This document shows, in pieces, positions 62,233-64,000 of a stretch of DNA of 64,000 nt. The translations under genes were made by a program, and so were the position numbers. The stretch is from Flavobacterium saccharophilum (GTDB lineage: Bacteria > Bacteroidota > Bacteroidia > Flavobacteriales > Flavobacteriaceae). The notes under the pieces were generated by a model. That model saw only the letters and a program-made list of their open reading frames with translations, searched no databases and had not been told where the DNA came from. Positions within the stretch are counted from its first letter, which is position 1. Each line of letters starts with the position of its first letter. The stretch covers positions 434,001 through 498,000 of the forward strand of contig NZ_FRBY01000005.1 in assembly GCF_900142735.1 (NCBI RefSeq). The letters are read 5' to 3'.

Positions 62233-62493
62233 TTATTTAGCTCTTTCTAAGATTTCAACTAATCTCCAACATTTTGTTTTACTTAAAGGACGCGTTTCGC
62301 TAATTCTTACAGTATCTCCAATGTTACAGTCGTTTGTTTCGTCGTGTGCAACGTATTTCTTTGTTTTCAACACGAACTTACCGTATAATGGGTGTTTTAC
62401 TTTTCTTACTTCAGCAATAACAATAGACTTATCCATTTTATTTGAAGTAACAACACCTATTCTTTCTTTTCTTAAATTTCTTTTTTCTTCCAT
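62233..62493 (-). CDS. rpsQ: Ribosomal protein S17
   Basis: 86 aa. RKERIGVVTSNKMDKSIVIAEVRKVKHPLYGKFVLKTKKYVAHDE with the OB-fold signature GDTVRISETRPLSKTKCWRLVEILE at 59-83. Confidence 0.98.
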   Translation of the reverse strand: MEEKRNLRKERIGVVTSNKMDKSIVIAEVRKVKHPLYGKFVLKTKKYVAHDETNDCNIGDTVRISETRPLSKTKCWRLVEILERAK

Positions 62494-62510
62494 CTTTCAG
62501 CAGAATACAA

Positions 62511-62702
62511 TTATTGTAACTCTCTTTTAGTTAACTCTGTAGCTAATCTTGCAACTGTTCTTCTTACACTTCTAATTTGAAGTGGGTTCTCAATTGGAGA
62601 AATAGCGTGAGCCATTTTTAGGTCAGCATATATTTTCTTAGTTTGACTAAGTTTTTCTTGCAACTCCGCTGCAGAAAGATCTTTTATTTCTGATTGTTTC
62701 AT
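62511..62702 (-). CDS. rpmC: Ribosomal protein L29
   Basis: 63 aa, two helices: MKQSEIKDLSAAELQEKLSQTKK and LKMAHAISPIENPLQIRSVRRTVARLATEL. It sits near the exit of the peptide tunnel and helps bind trigger factor and SRP. Gap of 13 nt from rplP. Confidence 0.97.
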   Translation of the reverse strand: MKQSEIKDLSAAELQEKLSQTKKIYADLKMAHAISPIENPLQIRSVRRTVARLATELTKRELQ

Positions 62703-62715
62703 AATATAAATTTAA

Positions 62716-63141
62716 TTATGCTTCGAAATCTCTAGCAACGACGAATTTAGTTTTTACTGGAAGCTTTTGAGCTGCAAGACGTAAAGCCTCTTTTGCAACT
62801 GATAAAGGAACTCCTCCAACTTCAAACATAATTCTTCCGGGTTTAACAACGGCAGCCCAATATTCAACGGCACCTTTACCTTTACCCATACGTACCTCAA
62901 GAGGCTTCTTAGTAATTGGTTTGTCTGGAAATATTTTGATCCATAATTGTCCTTCTCTCTTCATGAAACGAGTTGCAGCAATACGCGCAGCTTCGATTTG
63001 ACGAGACGTTAAGAACATTCCATCTTCATGTACAGATTTAATACCAAACATTCCATTAGAAAGTTCATGCCCTCTTTGAGAGTTACCTTTCATTTTACCT
63101 TTCTGTACCTTACGGTATTTTGTTCTTTTAGGCTGTAACAT
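62716..63141 (-). CDS. rplP: Ribosomal protein L16
   Basis: 141 aa. MLQPKRTKYRKVQKGKMKGN at 1-20, GQLWIKIFPDKPITKKPLEVRMGKGKG near 63-89, and the GGVPLSVAKEALRLAAQKLPVKTKFV end. It lines the A-site tRNA path. Confidence 0.98.
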   Translation of the reverse strand: MLQPKRTKYRKVQKGKMKGNSQRGHELSNGMFGIKSVHEDGMFLTSRQIEAARIAATRFMKREGQLWIKIFPDKPITKKPLEVRMGKGKGAVEYWAAVVKPGRIMFEVGGVPLSVAKEALRLAAQKLPVKTKFVVARDFEA

Positions 63142-63160
63142 TTTTCTTTAGTTTAAAAAT

Positions 63161-63922
63161 TTACTTTCTTTTACGAGCGTCTGGTTTTCCACCTTTATTA
63201 AAAGGCTTTCTGTCTCCTCTCGGAGAATCGCCACCTTTACCACCACCAGTTCCAGATTGTTTTTTATCCATTCCTGCAAGTGGAGAAAGATCTCTCTTTC
63301 CATAAACTTCACCTTTCATGATCCATACTTTGATACCCATTCTACCGTAAGTAGTATGAGCTTCAGCCAAAGCATAATCAATGTCAGCCCTGAAAGTTGA
63401 TAGAGGAATTCTACCTTCTTTGAAACCTTCTGAACGCGCCATCTCAGCACCATTCAAACGACCAGAAATCAAAACTTTAATACCTTCAGCGTTCATACGC
63501 ATAGAAGCAGCAATAGCCATTTTGATTGCACGTCTGTAAGAGATACGGCTTTCGATTTGACGAGCGATGCTTGTCGCCACAAGATAAGCATCTAATTCAG
63601 GTCTTTTGATTTCAAAGATGTTGATTTGAACCTCTTTGTCAGTAACTTTCTTAAGTTCCTCTTTTAACTTGTCTACCTCTTGTCCACCTTTTCCGATAAT
63701 GATACCAGGTCTAGCAGTAGTGATAGTAACGGTTACAAGTTTCAAAGTTCTCTCGATGATTACTTTTGATACACTAGCTTTTGATAAACGAGCGTGGATA
63801 TACTTTCTGATTTTGTGATCTTCGGCAAGTTTGTCACCGTAATCATTTCCACCATACCAGTTTGAGTCCCACCCTCTGATGATACCAAGTCTATTTCCAA
63901 TTGGATTTGTCTTTTGTCCCAT
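63161..63922 (-). CDS. rpsC: Ribosomal protein S3
   Basis: 253 aa. MGQKTNPIGNRLGIIRGWDSNWYGG at the start, a KH domain (ARPGIIIGKGGQEVDKLKEEL) near 71-91, and AEGIKVLISGRLNGAEMARSE near 149-169. The C-terminus adds about 35 residues rich in G, K, D and R, longer than E. coli S3 (233 aa). Confidence 0.98.
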   Translation of the reverse strand: MGQKTNPIGNRLGIIRGWDSNWYGGNDYGDKLAEDHKIRKYIHARLSKASVSKVIIERTLKLVTVTITTARPGIIIGKGGQEVDKLKEELKKVTDKEVQINIFEIKRPELDAYLVATSIARQIESRISYRRAIKMAIAASMRMNAEGIKVLISGRLNGAEMARSEGFKEGRIPLSTFRADIDYALAEAHTTYGRMGIKVWIMKGEVYGKRDLSPLAGMDKKQSGTGGGKGGDSPRGDRKPFNKGGKPDARKRK

Positions 63923-63927
63923 GCTGC

Positions 63928-64000
63928 TTAAGAATTGCTTTGTGTGTTATTGATAGCTCCAAGCACGATTGTTACGTGATTAGAACGTTTTCTTATTCTG
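63928..64000 (-). CDS. rplV: Ribosomal protein L22, C-terminal fragment (start outside window)
   Basis: The last 24 residues before TAA at 63928-63930 read RIRKRSNHVTIVLGAINN and then TQSNS. This is the RIxKRxxHVTIVL end of L22. The 5' part lies beyond 64000. It is 5 nt upstream of the rpsC ATG, its standard neighbour. Confidence 0.9.
   Translation of the reverse strand, partial: RIRKRSNHVTIVLGAINNTQSNS

Noticed and set aside
1..64000. tRNA, rRNA, CRISPR, insertion sequence or prophage
   Set aside because: No cloverleaf sequence, direct repeat array, transposase or integrase was found, despite the mosaic look of the glycan locus.

Overview
The window looks like a chromosome segment of a low-GC Flavobacteriia member, most likely Flavobacterium or a close relative. 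The signs are strong AT richness, start codons without Shine-Dalgarno sequences, promoters of the Bacteroidetes type (TTG, about 20 nt, TAnnTTTG), an UpxY-type NusG paralogue, and flavobacterial ribosomal proteins with tails or zinc-free forms. All genes but one (marC, 46488-47117) are on the minus strand, so the window is best read from 64000 down to 1.

64000-53300 is the S10/spc/alpha ribosomal supercluster, from rplV (partial) to rplQ, including secY, infA, a zinc-free rpmJ and rpoA. It has an internal promoter and GC-rich hairpin before rpsH, a folded leader before rpsD, and a terminator after rplQ. 53200-45100 is housekeeping: carA, eno, gltA, two amidinotransferase-fold hydrolases (one ctlX-like), marC, a CoA-binding protein and recR.

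45105-38818 is the first polysaccharide unit: Wza lipoprotein, Wzc tyrosine kinase, a WbpP/TviC-type epimerase, UDP-glucose dehydrogenase and an UpxY antiterminator, closed by a long perfect terminator hairpin. A new promoter at 38695-38725 starts the second unit (38603-14164): a TviB/WbpA-type dehydrogenase, manC, rfbB, a large SLBB exporter, a Wzz protein, Wzx, Wzy, several glycosyltransferases, a PglC-type phosphoglycosyl transferase, an acyl-making module (two KAS III enzymes, an ACP, an SDR and a Rieske oxygenase), PglD- and PglE-like enzymes, rfbC, rfbD, rfbA and a PglF/WbpM-type dehydratase. Together these look like a Wzx/Wzy-dependent glycan (O-antigen or capsule) with rhamnose and a 2,4-diamino-2,4,6-trideoxy sugar whose 4-amino group carries an unusual hydroxy-acyl group.

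14000 to 1 is a third unit, separated by a terminator and a probable promoter: an ABC exporter (Wzm, and Wzt with a C-terminal glycan-binding domain), WbqC, a methyltransferase, a NeuD/PglD-like acyltransferase, a five-bladed propeller protein, WecE, a WecF-like GT56 enzyme, a decayed GT2 remnant, five complete GT2/GT32 glycosyltransferases, a GT10 fucosyltransferase and a partial GT2. This points to a second, ABC-exported glycan containing dTDP-Fuc4N derivatives. It would share dTDP-4-keto-6-deoxyglucose (RfbA, RfbB) with the Wzx/Wzy unit.

The most interesting parts are the short-chain polyketide-like acyl module (20367-24471) inside the amino-sugar cassette, and the Wzt-linked WbqC/methyltransferase/acyltransferase/propeller cassette (8924-13092), which may cap the ABC-exported chain. 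No tRNA, rRNA, CRISPR array or insertion sequence was seen.
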